In this document: positions 6,077 through 13,925 of the stretch, piece by piece
Layout of the letters: every line of letters starts with the position of its first letter
How positions within the stretch are numbered: the stretch's first letter is position 1
Assembly (NCBI GenBank): GCA_946410395.1
Contig: CAMKAE010000005.1
Location: 1 to 24,549 of the forward strand
Source of the DNA: an uncultured Clostridia bacterium
GTDB lineage: Bacteria; Bacillota; Clostridia; Christensenellales; Aristaeellaceae
Direction: 5' to 3'
DNA length: 24,549 bases
The notes under the pieces: model-generated
Database searches by the model: none
Seen by the model: only the letters and a program-made list of their open reading frames with translations
Told to the model about the DNA's origin: nothing
Program-made: the position numbers and the translations under genes

Positions 6077-7332
6077 AGCGCGGCCTCCTCCGTGTCCCGG
6101 GCGGCGCACAGCACCGCGTGGATGGCATGCTTCATCGCCAGGGTGCGGATCCGGTCCCGGTCACCGGCCAGCTTCAGGGGGATGGCGCGCACGCCCTTTG
6201 CCGTGGCCAGGCCCAGGTACACTGTGCCCACCGGGATCTCCGGGGTGCCGCCGCCGGGGCCCGCCAGGCCCGTGGCGCTGACCGCTACGTCCACTTGAAG
6301 GCGTTCCCGGGCGCCCTGTGCCATGGCCTTCGCCACCTCCGCGCTGACCACGTTGTATGTCTCGATGGTTGCCGCCGGGACGCCCAGCAGCATGGTCTTC
6401 GCTTCACTTTGGTAGGTGACGAAGCCGCCCCGCACCGCGTCAGAGGCGCCGGGAATGTTCACCAGCTGCGCGGCGATCATGCCGCCGGTGAGGCTCTCCG
6501 CCGTCGCCACCGTCCAGCCGCGGGCCTTCAGGGCCTCGACCGCGCTGCGGGCCAGGGAGCCGTCCTCGTCCGCGCACACGTCGTACACCACGTCCCCCAG
6601 GCGTTTCTTCACCTCATCGACCACCGGGGCGATGCGCGAGAGGCCCTCCGTCTCGCTGTCCGCGGCGGCCGTGACCCGCAGCTGCACCTCGCCGGTGGAG
6701 CAGTAGGGGCTCAGGGTGGGGTCGGCGCCCCTCTCCAGGTCCGCCAGCAGGCTGTCCACCTTCGACTCCCCCATGCCGAAGATCCGGATGTAGCGGCTGA
6801 CCAGCTTCCGGCCGGAGCGCTGCGCCAGCCAGGGCATCACCTGGTCCCGGAACATCGGCTCCAGCTCCCGGGGCGGGCCCGGGAGGTGGATGATGACCTT
6901 GCCATCCCCGGCGGGGACGATGGCCCCCGGGGCCGTGCCGTTGGGATTGGGCAGCAGGGTGGTGCCGGGCACGAACATGGCCTGGCCCAGGTTGTTCGGG
7001 GTCATCTCCCGGCGGTACTCGGCAAAGCGCTGCCGCACCATGGCTTCCGCCTCGGGGAAGAGCGTCAGAGGCTGGCCCAGCACGTCCGCAGCGGCCCGCT
7101 TGGTGATGTCATCCACCGTGGGCCCCAGCCCGCCGGAGGTGATGACCGCGTCCGCCCGGGACAGCGCGGTCCGGTATGCCTCCCGGAGGCGTTCCGGGTT
7201 GTCCCCCACGATCGTCTGATGATACTGGCCCACGCCCAGGGCCGCCAGGCCGCGGGAGATGAAGGCGCCGTTGGTGTTCACCACCTGGCCCATCAGCAGC
7301 TCCGTGCCCACGCAGAGAATCTCGGCTATCAT
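6073..7332 (-). CDS. cinA: CinA-family protein (competence/damage-inducible protein, NMN deamidase domain)
   Basis: A 419-residue full-length CinA. The N-terminal MoaB/molybdopterin-binding-like (COG1058) domain occupies about 1-170, with AEILCVGTELLMGQ at 3-16 and TSGGLGPTVDDIT at 65-77. The C-terminal PncC-type nicotinamide mononucleotide deamidase domain occupies about 255-415, with TAESLTGG at 277-284 and SATGLAGPGGGTPEIPVGT at 352-370. The family recycles NMN or ADP-ribose in pyridine nucleotide turnover. The start at ATG 7332 matches the family opening MIAEIL; AAAGGA lies 11 nt upstream. An in-frame ATG at 7353 adds 7 residues and cannot be excluded. It is divergent from proB across 156 bp and is followed by recO with a 4-nt overlap. 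The cinA promoter was not found with confidence. Confidence 0.95.
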   Translation of the reverse strand: MIAEILCVGTELLMGQVVNTNGAFISRGLAALGVGQYHQTIVGDNPERLREAYRTALSRADAVITSGGLGPTVDDITKRAAADVLGQPLTLFPEAEAMVRQRFAEYRREMTPNNLGQAMFVPGTTLLPNPNGTAPGAIVPAGDGKVIIHLPGPPRELEPMFRDQVMPWLAQRSGRKLVSRYIRIFGMGESKVDSLLADLERGADPTLSPYCSTGEVQLRVTAAADSETEGLSRIAPVVDEVKKRLGDVVYDVCADEDGSLARSAVEALKARGWTVATAESLTGGMIAAQLVNIPGASDAVRGGFVTYQSEAKTMLLGVPAATIETYNVVSAEVAKAMAQGARERLQVDVAVSATGLAGPGGGTPEIPVGTVYLGLATAKGVRAIPLKLAGDRDRIRTLAMKHAIHAVLCAARDTEEAAL

Positions 7333-7422
7333 TGCGGCATCCGTCCTTTGCATTGGTTTCCCGGGGAGTATTCTTTCACGCGGGCGTTTTCCCTTCTTTT
7401 GGCTGTTCTTTTTGGCAAATGA

Positions 7423-7451
7423 TTGACGCACGGGGCCTCTGGCGCTATAAT
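7423..7451 (+). promoter_or_regulatory. Sigma-A promoter of proBA
   Basis: A -35 TTGACG (7423-7428) and a perfect -10 TATAAT (7446-7451) are separated by 17 nt. The likely start near 7458 leaves a leader of about 30 nt before the proB ATG. The leader looks too short to hold a T-box or other large riboswitch. Confidence 0.9.
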
Positions 7452-7488
7452 AGTAGGGAATGTCTGTTTGAAAGCGGGAGTCATCCAT

Positions 7489-8262
7489 ATGCGCATTGTT
7501 GTGAAAGTCGGCACCTCCACCGTTGCCCATCCCACGGGGCTGATGAACATCCGGCAGATGGAGCACCTGTGCAAGGTGCTCTCGGACCTGAAGAACGCCG
7601 GGCACCAGGTGATCCTGGTCTCCTCGGGCGCCATCGGCATGGGCGCCGGGAAGCTGGGCCTGAAGGAGCGGCCCCGGGACGTGGCCAGCAAGCAGGCCGC
7701 CGCGGCGGTGGGCCAGTGCGAGCTGATGTACACCTATGACCGGCTGTTCCTGAAGTACAGCCACAAGGTCGCCCAGCTGCTGCTGACGGCGGACGACTTC
7801 ACCCACCCGGACCGCCGGGCCAACCTGGAGCAGGCCCTGTTCCGGCTGCTGGAGATGGACGCCCTGCCGGTGGTGAACGAGAACGACACCGTGGCCACGG
7901 AGGAGATCCGGGTCGGCGACAACGACACCCTCAGCGCCTATGTGGCCGAGGCGGCCGGGGCGGACCTGCTGGTGATCCTCACGGACATCGACGGCCTGTA
8001 CACCGCCGATCCCCGCAAGGACCCGGACGCCCGCCTGATCCATGTGATCCCCGCCCTGACCGACGAGGTGATGGCCATGGCCGGCGGCAGCGGCTCCGCC
8101 CTTGGCACCGGCGGCATGATGACGAAGCTCCACGCCGCGCAGATCGTCACCGCGGCCGGCATCGACATGGTTATCGCCAGCGGCCGCCGGCCTGAGGCGC
8201 TCTACGACATCGTGGACGGGAAGGAAGTCGGGACGAGGTTTCTGAAGAATCCTTCTGTCTGA
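7489..8262 (+). CDS. proB: Glutamate 5-kinase, short form without PUA domain
   Basis: A 257-residue glutamate 5-kinase, the first and feedback-controlled step of proline synthesis from glutamate. The amino acid kinase fold is complete: VVKVGTSTV (4-12), VSSGAIGMGAGKLG (44-57), PVVNENDTV (127-135), GDNDTLSA (143-150), LTDIDGLYTADPR (164-176) and GTGGMMTKL (206-214). The PUA domain found in the longer enzyme (about 367 residues in E. coli) is absent; the protein simply ends after the kinase fold, as in other short ProB enzymes. The start at ATG 7489 has GGGAG about 8 nt upstream. The longer frame to 7423 includes the promoter and is not real. It is co-transcribed with proA 65 nt downstream. Confidence 0.97.
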   Translation: MRIVVKVGTSTVAHPTGLMNIRQMEHLCKVLSDLKNAGHQVILVSSGAIGMGAGKLGLKERPRDVASKQAAAAVGQCELMYTYDRLFLKYSHKVAQLLLTADDFTHPDRRANLEQALFRLLEMDALPVVNENDTVATEEIRVGDNDTLSAYVAEAAGADLLVILTDIDGLYTADPRKDPDARLIHVIPALTDEVMAMAGGSGSALGTGGMMTKLHAAQIVTAAGIDMVIASGRRPEALYDIVDGKEVGTRFLKNPSV

Positions 8263-8276
8263 GGATACTTCCCGCC

Positions 8277-8314
8277 GCCGGAAAAACAACTTCGGGAGCC
8301 CTTTTCCGGCTCCC
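8277..8314 (+). promoter_or_regulatory. Mutually exclusive hairpins in the proB-proA gap
   Basis: Two perfect stems share the same right-hand sequence. GCCGGAAAA (8277-8285) pairs with TTTTCCGGC (8302-8310) over 9 bp. GGGAGCC (8294-8300) pairs with GGCTCCC (8308-8314) over 7 bp. They cannot form together. The second ends at the base just before the proA ribosome binding site AAAGGAGG (8315-8322). This may tune proA translation or mRNA stability, but a regulatory role is inference. Confidence 0.5.
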
Positions 8315-8327
8315 AAAGGAGGTTCTT

Positions 8328-9587
8328 ATGCGCACCACCCAGGAAATCCTGACCGAAGCCCTCGGCGCCAAGCGGCTGCTGGCGGACCTGACCACCGAAA
8401 AGAAGAACGCCGGCCTGCTGGCCATGGCGGACGCGCTCACCGAGCAGCAGGACGAGATCCTCGCCGCCAACCGGCAGGACGTGGAGGCCGCCAGGGGCGT
8501 GATCTCCCCGGTGATGATCGACCGGCTGCAGCTGTCGGAGAAGCGCATCGCGGACATGGCGGACGGCATCCGCGCCGTCGCCGCGCTGCCCGACCCGGTT
8601 GGCGAGGTGCGGGCGGTCATCGAGCGCCCCAACGGCCTGCACATTGAGCAGGTCGCCTCCCCCATGGGCGTCATCGCCATCATCTACGAGTCCCGGCCCA
8701 ACGTCACCAGCGACGCCGCCGCCCTGTGCCTGAAGGCCGGCAGCGCCTGCGTGCTGCGCAGCGGCAAGGAAGCCCACCGCAGCGCCGAGGCGATCGTGGA
8801 GGCCATGCGGGACGGCCTGCAGCGCGCGGGCCTCTCGAAATCCCTGATCTGCCTGATCGAGGACACCAGCCGCGCCAGCGCCGACGCCCTGATGCACGCC
8901 GACGGCTATGTGGACCTGCTGATCCCCCGGGGCGGCGCGGGGCTGATCCGCGCCATCACCGAGCACGCCACCGTCCCCTGCATCCAGACCGGCACCGGCA
9001 TCTGCCATGTGTATGTGGACGCCGCCGCGGACCTGCAAATGGCGCTGCGCATCGTGGACAACGCCAAGACCAGCCGGCCTTCGGTGTGCAACGCGGAGGA
9101 GGTGCTGCTGGTGCACCGGGATGTGGCCGACGCGTTCCTGCCCGCGCTCCGGGAGGCCCTGGTGACCCGCCGCAAGGCCCAGGGCCGGGAGCCGGTGGAG
9201 CTGCGGCTGGACGAGCGCGCCGCCGCCATTATCCCCGGCACGCCGGCCGGAGCCCGGGACTTCGACACCGAGTTCCTGGACTACATCCTGGCCGTGCGGG
9301 TCGTGGACAGCCTGTCCGCCGCCATCCGGCACATCGCCGAGCATTCCACTCACCACTCCGACGCCATCGTGACCGGGGACAGCGAGGCCGCCGCCCGCTT
9401 CGTGCGGGAGGTGGACAGCGCCGCGGTCTACGTCAACGCCTCCACCCGCTTTACCGACGGCGGCGAGTTCGGCCTGGGCTGCGAGATGGGCATCTCCACC
9501 CAGAAGCTCCACGCCCGGGGCCCCATGGGCCTGCGGGAGCTGTGCACCTGCAAGTATGTGATCACGGGCAGCGGGCAGATACGGTGA
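8328..9587 (+). CDS. proA: Gamma-glutamyl phosphate reductase
   Basis: A 419-residue NADPH-dependent reductase that converts gamma-glutamyl phosphate to glutamate semialdehyde, the second step of proline synthesis. The aldehyde dehydrogenase-like fold shows PMGVIAIIYESRPNVTSDAA at 112-131, LRSGKEAHRS at 143-152, and the catalytic cysteine in KTSRPSVCNAEEV (C254). The C-terminal part has STHHSDAIVT and EVDSAAVYVNASTRFTDGG, typical of ProA. Length is that of the family. The ATG at 8328 follows AAAGGAGG by 5 nt. It is the partner of proB, the two enzymes handing on an unstable intermediate. The 97 nt after proA up to the helicase gene hold nothing recognised apart from that gene's ribosome binding site. 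Confidence 0.98.
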   Translation: MRTTQEILTEALGAKRLLADLTTEKKNAGLLAMADALTEQQDEILAANRQDVEAARGVISPVMIDRLQLSEKRIADMADGIRAVAALPDPVGEVRAVIERPNGLHIEQVASPMGVIAIIYESRPNVTSDAAALCLKAGSACVLRSGKEAHRSAEAIVEAMRDGLQRAGLSKSLICLIEDTSRASADALMHADGYVDLLIPRGGAGLIRAITEHATVPCIQTGTGICHVYVDAAADLQMALRIVDNAKTSRPSVCNAEEVLLVHRDVADAFLPALREALVTRRKAQGREPVELRLDERAAAIIPGTPAGARDFDTEFLDYILAVRVVDSLSAAIRHIAEHSTHHSDAIVTGDSEAAARFVREVDSAAVYVNASTRFTDGGEFGLGCEMGISTQKLHARGPMGLRELCTCKYVITGSGQIR

Positions 9588-9684
9588 ACAGGCCTCTGAC
9601 GGCTGCGGAAACGCCGCTCTCCTCTCCGGCCGCGTATTGACCAACACCGGCTGCCGCTATGCCGAAACGGGTGCAAGGAGAACC

Positions 9685-11493
9685 ATGTCAGACACATTGT
9701 CCAATAAACCGGTCATCCAGGACTGGAACGAAGACCTCTTCACCGCCGAGGAGGAAGAAGAAAGCACCCTGCTGCCGCTCTACCTGCGGCCCCAGGAGCC
9801 GCCGCCGGGCGGGCGCACCTACGGCACCCTCAGTTGGAACCGGCGCAGTCGGTGCTGGGTGGTGCGCGCAGACCCCTCCGTGACGGAGATGTGCAAGCGG
9901 CTCTTCCCGGGCAGCGCGGGCAGCAAACGCGGAGAGGCGCGCTTCACCGGGCACCGGCGGGCCGTGGCCGACCTTTGCTGGCTGATGCTGCGCTTCCCGC
10001 TGACGGTGAAGCTGGCGGACCTGCCCCTGTGGGACAAGGCCGTGGCGCAGGCCCGGGCCTATGCCGTGCGCCAGGAGCGCGCCGCCCGCATGCCCGCCAA
10101 AGCCGATCCGCCCGCGGGCAGCTTTGCGGGTCAGTTGATGGAATTCCAGCGGGAGGGCCTGGCCTTTCTGCTGCAGCACGACCGCTGCCTGCTGGCCGAC
10201 GAGATGGGCCTGGGCAAGACCGTGCAGGTCCTGGCGGCCGTGGCGGCCCAGCGGCTCTTCCCGGCGCTGGTGATCCCGCCGCCCCACCTGACCCTCAACT
10301 GGCAGGAGGAAGCCCTGCGCTTCCTGCGCGTCGAAGGCCGCCCGCCCCGGGTGCACATCATCACTGGCCTCAAGCCCTACGACCTGCCGGAGGCCGACCT
10401 CTACATCATGCACTACCTGCTCCTGCGCGGCTGGAAGGAGGTCCTGCCGGAGCTGCCGGTGCGCTGCGTGATCTTCGACGAGGTACAGGAGCTGCGGCAC
10501 ACGGGCACGGAGAAGTACAGCGCGGCCTCGCTGCTCTCTGAGCGCTGCGAACATGTCTACGGTCTCTCCGGCACCCCGATCTACAACCGCGGCGGCGAGA
10601 TCTGGAACGTGATCAACATCCTGGACTTCCACTTTTTAGGGGACTGGGAGAGCTTCTCCCGCGAGTGGTGCTACGGCTACGGCAGCGCCATCGTGGCCAG
10701 GCCCGAGCTGCTGGGGGACTACCTGCGCCGGGAGGGCCTGATGCTGCGCCGCACCAAGACCGACGTGCTCAAAGAGCTGCCCCCCAAGCGCCGCCTGGTG
10801 CAGGAACTAGACTGGAACGACCGCCTGTACGCCAGGCTGATGGCCCCGGTGATCCCGCAGATCCTGAAGTGGAAGACCGACACCGCCCTGACCCGACAGG
10901 AGAAAAACCTGCTGGAGGAGACCATCAGCCAGCGGGCCCGGCAGGCCACGGGCGTGGCCAAGGCGCCCTTCGTGTGCCAGTTCGTCCGCGCGCTGCTCGA
11001 GGGCGGCGAGCAGGTGCTGCTCTTCGCCCACCACCATGACGTGATGGACATCTACCGGGAGGAGCTGAAGGCCTTTCACCCGGGCTTCATCACCGGCCGG
11101 GAGACCGTGGCGGCAAAGGAGAAGGCCGTGGAGCGCTTCATGGGCGGCAAGACCGACCTTTTGTGCATCAGCCTGCGGGCCGCCGCCGGCCTGAACCTGC
11201 AGCGGGCCACCTGCGTGGTCTTCGGCGAGCTGGACTGGAGCCCCGCGGTGCACGCCCAGGCGGAGGACCGGGCCCACCGCATCGGACAGCAGGACAGTCT
11301 GCTGTGCTATTACCTCGTGTCCCCGGCGGGCTCCGACGCGGCCATGCAGGAAGCCCTCGGCCTGAAGGTCAGCCAGTTTGTGGGCCTGATGGGTGACCGC
11401 CCCCAGACCCAGGAGGAGGCTGAGGCCGCGGCCAGCGCCGCCCGGCGCCACGTGGAGCGCCTGGCCGCCGAACTGGAACAATCCGGCGCATAA
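9685..11493 (+). CDS. SNF2-family DNA helicase/ATPase
   Basis: A 602-residue SNF2-type ATPase of superfamily 2. Visible motifs are the Q/GxxP-like region FQREGLAFLLQHDRCLLADE, Walker A DEMGLGKT (172-179), motif II DEVQ (265-268, instead of DEAH), motif III SGTPIYN (295-301), LRRTKTDVLKELPPK (354-368), RAAAGLNLQ (498-506) and motif VI AEDRAHRIGQ (526-535). The compact layout without large insertions resembles SMARCAL1/annealing-helicase-type proteins more than RapA. Before the ATPase core lies about 140 residues with an acidic patch (EEEEE at 22-26). SNF2 proteins translocate on DNA and remodel protein-DNA or fork structures. No nuclease or DNA-binding domain is fused and no defence genes surround it, so a housekeeping repair or transcription role is more likely. 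The ATG at 9685 has AAGGAG 4 nt upstream. Confidence 0.9.
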   Translation: MSDTLSNKPVIQDWNEDLFTAEEEEESTLLPLYLRPQEPPPGGRTYGTLSWNRRSRCWVVRADPSVTEMCKRLFPGSAGSKRGEARFTGHRRAVADLCWLMLRFPLTVKLADLPLWDKAVAQARAYAVRQERAARMPAKADPPAGSFAGQLMEFQREGLAFLLQHDRCLLADEMGLGKTVQVLAAVAAQRLFPALVIPPPHLTLNWQEEALRFLRVEGRPPRVHIITGLKPYDLPEADLYIMHYLLLRGWKEVLPELPVRCVIFDEVQELRHTGTEKYSAASLLSERCEHVYGLSGTPIYNRGGEIWNVINILDFHFLGDWESFSREWCYGYGSAIVARPELLGDYLRREGLMLRRTKTDVLKELPPKRRLVQELDWNDRLYARLMAPVIPQILKWKTDTALTRQEKNLLEETISQRARQATGVAKAPFVCQFVRALLEGGEQVLLFAHHHDVMDIYREELKAFHPGFITGRETVAAKEKAVERFMGGKTDLLCISLRAAAGLNLQRATCVVFGELDWSPAVHAQAEDRAHRIGQQDSLLCYYLVSPAGSDAAMQEALGLKVSQFVGLMGDRPQTQEEAEAAASAARRHVERLAAELEQSGA

Positions 11494-11555
11494 AGCAGGA
11501 ATCCGCGCACCCGGCATCGAAATGATGATAGAAACCCCATCTGGAGGAGACACCG

Positions 11556-13205
11556 ATGAGAATCACCTGCAACGGCAAAACCATCGACTTTCTGGGCGGG
11601 ACCACGGCCAAGGAGGCGCTGCGGGCCCTGGGTGCTTATACCCCGGACGTGCTGGCGGCCGTGCACCGCGGCCAGGCGGTGGACCTGCTCTCCGCCCTGA
11701 CCGGAGACGGGAACATCCGCCCGCTGACCCTCAGGGATGAGGAGGGACGCCGGGTTTATGAGCGCTCCCTGCGCTTCGTCATGCTGCTGGCCATCCGCCA
11801 GCTCTTCCCCGGGCAGCGGGTCCGCATCGAGTATTCCGTGGGCAACGGCGTCTACATCCGCCTGCCGGGCCGGGCGCTGAACGCGCAGGACGTGGCGGAC
11901 ATTGAGGCCCGGATGCGGCGGCTGACCGAGGAGAACCTGCGCTTTGAGATCCGCACCTGGTCCCGGGACGACGCGATCCGCTACTTCGAGCAGGACGGCC
12001 AGCCAGACAAAGTGGCCCTGCTGAAGACCCGGCCCTACGACTGGTTCAACATGTACCGCTGCGGCGGCATGTGGGAGTATTTCTACGGCGCCATGACCCA
12101 GGGCACCGGCGACGTGAAGGTCTTCGCGCTGCATCCCGTGCCCCCGGACGGCTTTGCCCTGTGCCTGCCCACCGCCGCGCACCCCGACACCCCCGTGGAC
12201 TTCATCGAACGGCCCAAGCACATGGCCGTGTTCAACCAGAGCGCCAAGTGGTGCGAGATCCTCGGAGTCAGCAACATCTCCGACATCACCCGCAAGCGCG
12301 ACGAGCAGGACCTGCGGCGCTTCATCCAGGTCAACGAGACCCTTCACGACCTGGCCATGGGCGCCATCGCCAAGGAGATCGCCGACGGCAACAAGCGCGT
12401 GGTGCTGGTGGCCGGGCCCTCCTCCTCCGGCAAGACGACCTTCGCCGGACGGCTCACGGTGCAGTTGGAGGTGCTGGGCCTCAAGGCCATGCGCGTCTCG
12501 ATCGACGACTACTACATCGACCGCGACCAGGTGCCCCTGGAGCCCGACGGCACGCTCGACCTGGAGCGCCCCGACATCCTGGACCTGGACCGGATGCAGA
12601 GCGACCTCAACCGCCTGATGGCCGGGGAGGAAGTGGAGCTGCCGCGGTTCAACTTCGCCACGGGCCACCGGGAGGCGGAGGGTGTTCCGGCCCGGCTGCG
12701 CGAGAACGAGATCATCGTGGTGGAGGGCATCCACGCCCTGAACCCCATGCTGTCCGACCGCCTGCCCCGGGAGGCCGTCCACCGGGTCTTCGTCAGCGCG
12801 CTGACCTGCCTGAACCTGGATGACCACAACCGCATCCGCACCACCGACGTGCGCCTGCTGCGGCGCATCGTCCGGGACTACCTCTTCCGCGGCACCAAGC
12901 CCACCGAAACCCTCGCCATGTGGGAGAGCGTCCGCCGGGGCGAGGAGACCTGGATCTTCCCCTTCCAGGAGAACGCCGACAGCATGTTCAACACCGCCCT
13001 GCACTACGAGCTGCCGGTCCTGCGGCACTACGCCTACGACCTGCTGCAGGCCGTGCCCCCGGAGGCCGAGGGCGGCCTGATGGCCCGCCGCCTGATGAAG
13101 ATGCTGCACTATGTTCCGGACGTGGACGAGGAGATCCTGCGCGAAATCCCGTCCACCTCGCTGCTGCGCGAGTTCATCGGCGGCAGCACGGTGGAGGGCG
13201 ACTGA
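11556..13205 (+). CDS. udk: Nucleoside (uridine) kinase with N-terminal TGS/ThrRS-like domains
   Basis: A 549-residue protein of the long uridine-kinase-like family common in Clostridia. The N-terminus (about 1-60) resembles a TGS domain. The region about 68-265 resembles the second additional domain of threonyl-tRNA synthetase, including LFPGQRVRIEYSVGNGVYI at 83-101, but its zinc histidines are missing. The C-terminal kinase (about 280-500) has Walker A AGPSSSGKTT (286-295), SIDDYYIDRD (315-324), LPRFNFATG (362-370) and VVEGIHALNP (388-397), all typical of uridine/phosphoribulokinase-type kinases. It is expected to phosphorylate uridine or a related nucleoside; the exact substrate and the role of the front domains are unknown. 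GGAGGAG precedes the ATG by 6 nt. An intrinsic terminator at 13248-13275 ends the transcript. Confidence 0.92.
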   Translation: MRITCNGKTIDFLGGTTAKEALRALGAYTPDVLAAVHRGQAVDLLSALTGDGNIRPLTLRDEEGRRVYERSLRFVMLLAIRQLFPGQRVRIEYSVGNGVYIRLPGRALNAQDVADIEARMRRLTEENLRFEIRTWSRDDAIRYFEQDGQPDKVALLKTRPYDWFNMYRCGGMWEYFYGAMTQGTGDVKVFALHPVPPDGFALCLPTAAHPDTPVDFIERPKHMAVFNQSAKWCEILGVSNISDITRKRDEQDLRRFIQVNETLHDLAMGAIAKEIADGNKRVVLVAGPSSSGKTTFAGRLTVQLEVLGLKAMRVSIDDYYIDRDQVPLEPDGTLDLERPDILDLDRMQSDLNRLMAGEEVELPRFNFATGHREAEGVPARLRENEIIVVEGIHALNPMLSDRLPREAVHRVFVSALTCLNLDDHNRIRTTDVRLLRRIVRDYLFRGTKPTETLAMWESVRRGEETWIFPFQENADSMFNTALHYELPVLRHYAYDLLQAVPPEAEGGLMARRLMKMLHYVPDVDEEILREIPSTSLLREFIGGSTVEGD

Positions 13206-13214
13206 TCCTTCCGA

Positions 13215-13243
13215 TTGACATCCCACCCCAGATGCGATAGAAT
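13215..13243 (+). promoter_or_regulatory. Sigma-A promoter for the Mrp antiporter operon
   Basis: Perfect -35 TTGACA (13215-13220), 17-nt spacer and -10 TAGAAT (13238-13243). It lies 10 bp after the kinase stop codon. The predicted start near 13250 falls inside the left arm of the terminator hairpin, so the antiporter mRNA would begin with the rest of that hairpin. Confidence 0.75.
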
Positions 13244-13247
13244 GAGG

Positions 13248-13275
13248 CCGGCCCCTGACAGGGGGGCCGGTTTTT
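13248..13275 (+). terminator. Intrinsic terminator after the nucleoside kinase gene
   Basis: An 8-bp GC stem, CCGGCCCC (13248-13255) with GGGGCCGG (13263-13270), followed by TTTTT (13271-13275). It ends transcription of the proBA-helicase-kinase group while overlapping the expected start of the downstream transcript. Confidence 0.88.
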
Positions 13276-13448
13276 GATGCCTGTCTCAAGTCAGGGTCAC
13301 AAATCAAGTAACGGTTTGTTCCCGAAGGTCCAGGGCGATCGGAAAGCCGCCAGTCCGGCTCGGACCTGGTCGCGCCCGCAGGCGCGAAATCCTTTCCTTA
13401 TCTTCATCTTCTCGCTTTCTTATATGTTGCCTGCAGGGAGGAAAAGGC
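13276..13448 (+). promoter_or_regulatory. Structured 5' leader of the Mrp operon (candidate cis-regulatory RNA)
   Basis: This gene-free stretch folds by eye into three consecutive hairpins. H1: GGG with CCC (13294-13296/13321-13323) and ACAAA with TTTGT (13299-13303/13315-13319). H2: GGTCC with GGACC (13327-13331/13362-13366), enclosing a second stem AGCCG with CGGCT (13345-13349/13356-13360) and a 13-nt one-sided internal loop. H3: a perfect CGCGCC with GGCGCG stem (13371-13376/13381-13386), loop CGCA. The remaining 50 nt to the mrpE ribosome binding site GGGAGG are pyrimidine-rich and look unstructured. It could be a riboswitch, for example for sodium, but I could not match it to a family from memory. 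Confidence 0.45.
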
Positions 13449-13925
13449 ATGTTCTTTGTCCTGTTTGCCTTCTGGCTGCTGCTGAACGGGCGGTGGACCG
13501 CGGAGATCGCGCTTACAGGCGCGGCGGTCTGCGGCCTGGTTTATCTTTTTCTATGGAAATACCTGGGATATTCGCCCCGCAAGGAGTGGCAGGCGGCGCG
13601 GCGGCTGCCAGGGCTGGCGGCGTACGCGCTGTGGCTGGTCGGGCAGATCTTCGCCTCGGCCGCGGCCACGATCCGGCTGATCTGGTCGCCCCGGCTGATC
13701 GCGGAGCCGCGGCTGGTGGCCTTCCGCAGCAGGCTCAAAACGCGGGCCGGGCGGACGCTGCTGGCCAACTCCATCACCCTGACCCCGGGCACCATCACCG
13801 CGGACCAGACCGGGGACCGCTTCTTGATCCACTGCCTGGACAGCGACTTTGCCGAAGGGCTGGCGGACAGCGAAATGGAAAAACGGATCCTGCGGATCGA
13901 GGAAGGGGGCGCGTCCCGTGAGTGA
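13449..13925 (+). CDS. mrpE: Na+/H+ antiporter subunit E (MrpE/MnhE)
   Basis: A 158-residue small membrane subunit of the Mrp-type cation/proton antiporter (equivalent to MbhA). It opens with FAFWLLLNGRW at about 6-16, a typical start of MrpE, followed by a membrane helix (about 18-36) and a further one (about 53-75). The cytoplasmic domain carries the family motif LANSITLTPGTITAD (104-118). The ATG follows GGGAGGAAAAGGC. It is the first gene of a ten-gene operon; the next start codon overlaps its end by 8 nt. Mrp complexes exchange Na+ (or K+) for H+ across the membrane. In the related Mbh and Mbs complexes this module couples redox reactions to sodium transport. Confidence 0.95.
   Translation: MFFVLFAFWLLLNGRWTAEIALTGAAVCGLVYLFLWKYLGYSPRKEWQAARRLPGLAAYALWLVGQIFASAAATIRLIWSPRLIAEPRLVAFRSRLKTRAGRTLLANSITLTPGTITADQTGDRFLIHCLDSDFAEGLADSEMEKRILRIEEGGASRE

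Noticed and set aside
7489..8262. ProB truncated by a frameshift or premature stop
   Set aside because: The kinase fold is complete and no PUA-like remnant follows the stop codon. Short ProB enzymes without PUA are an established form.
8281..8314. Intrinsic terminator on the minus strand (GGGAGCC stem then T-rich sequence)
   Set aside because: No minus-strand gene ends there, and the T run is separated from the stem by 8 nt.
7333..8316. A 328-residue N-terminal extension of CinA across the proB gene
   Set aside because: CinA begins at MIAEIL in the family, and the extension lies antisense to proB and covers both promoters.
11310..13307. 665-codon minus-strand frame opposite the helicase and kinase genes (similar long frames lie opposite the antiporter genes)
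   Set aside because: Shadow of plus-strand genes: composition is Val/His/Gln-rich and no ribosome binding site or domain is visible.
13274..13448. A small gene in the leader before mrpE
   Set aside because: The only open frames lack ribosome binding sites and run out of frame into mrpE; the region looks like structured RNA.
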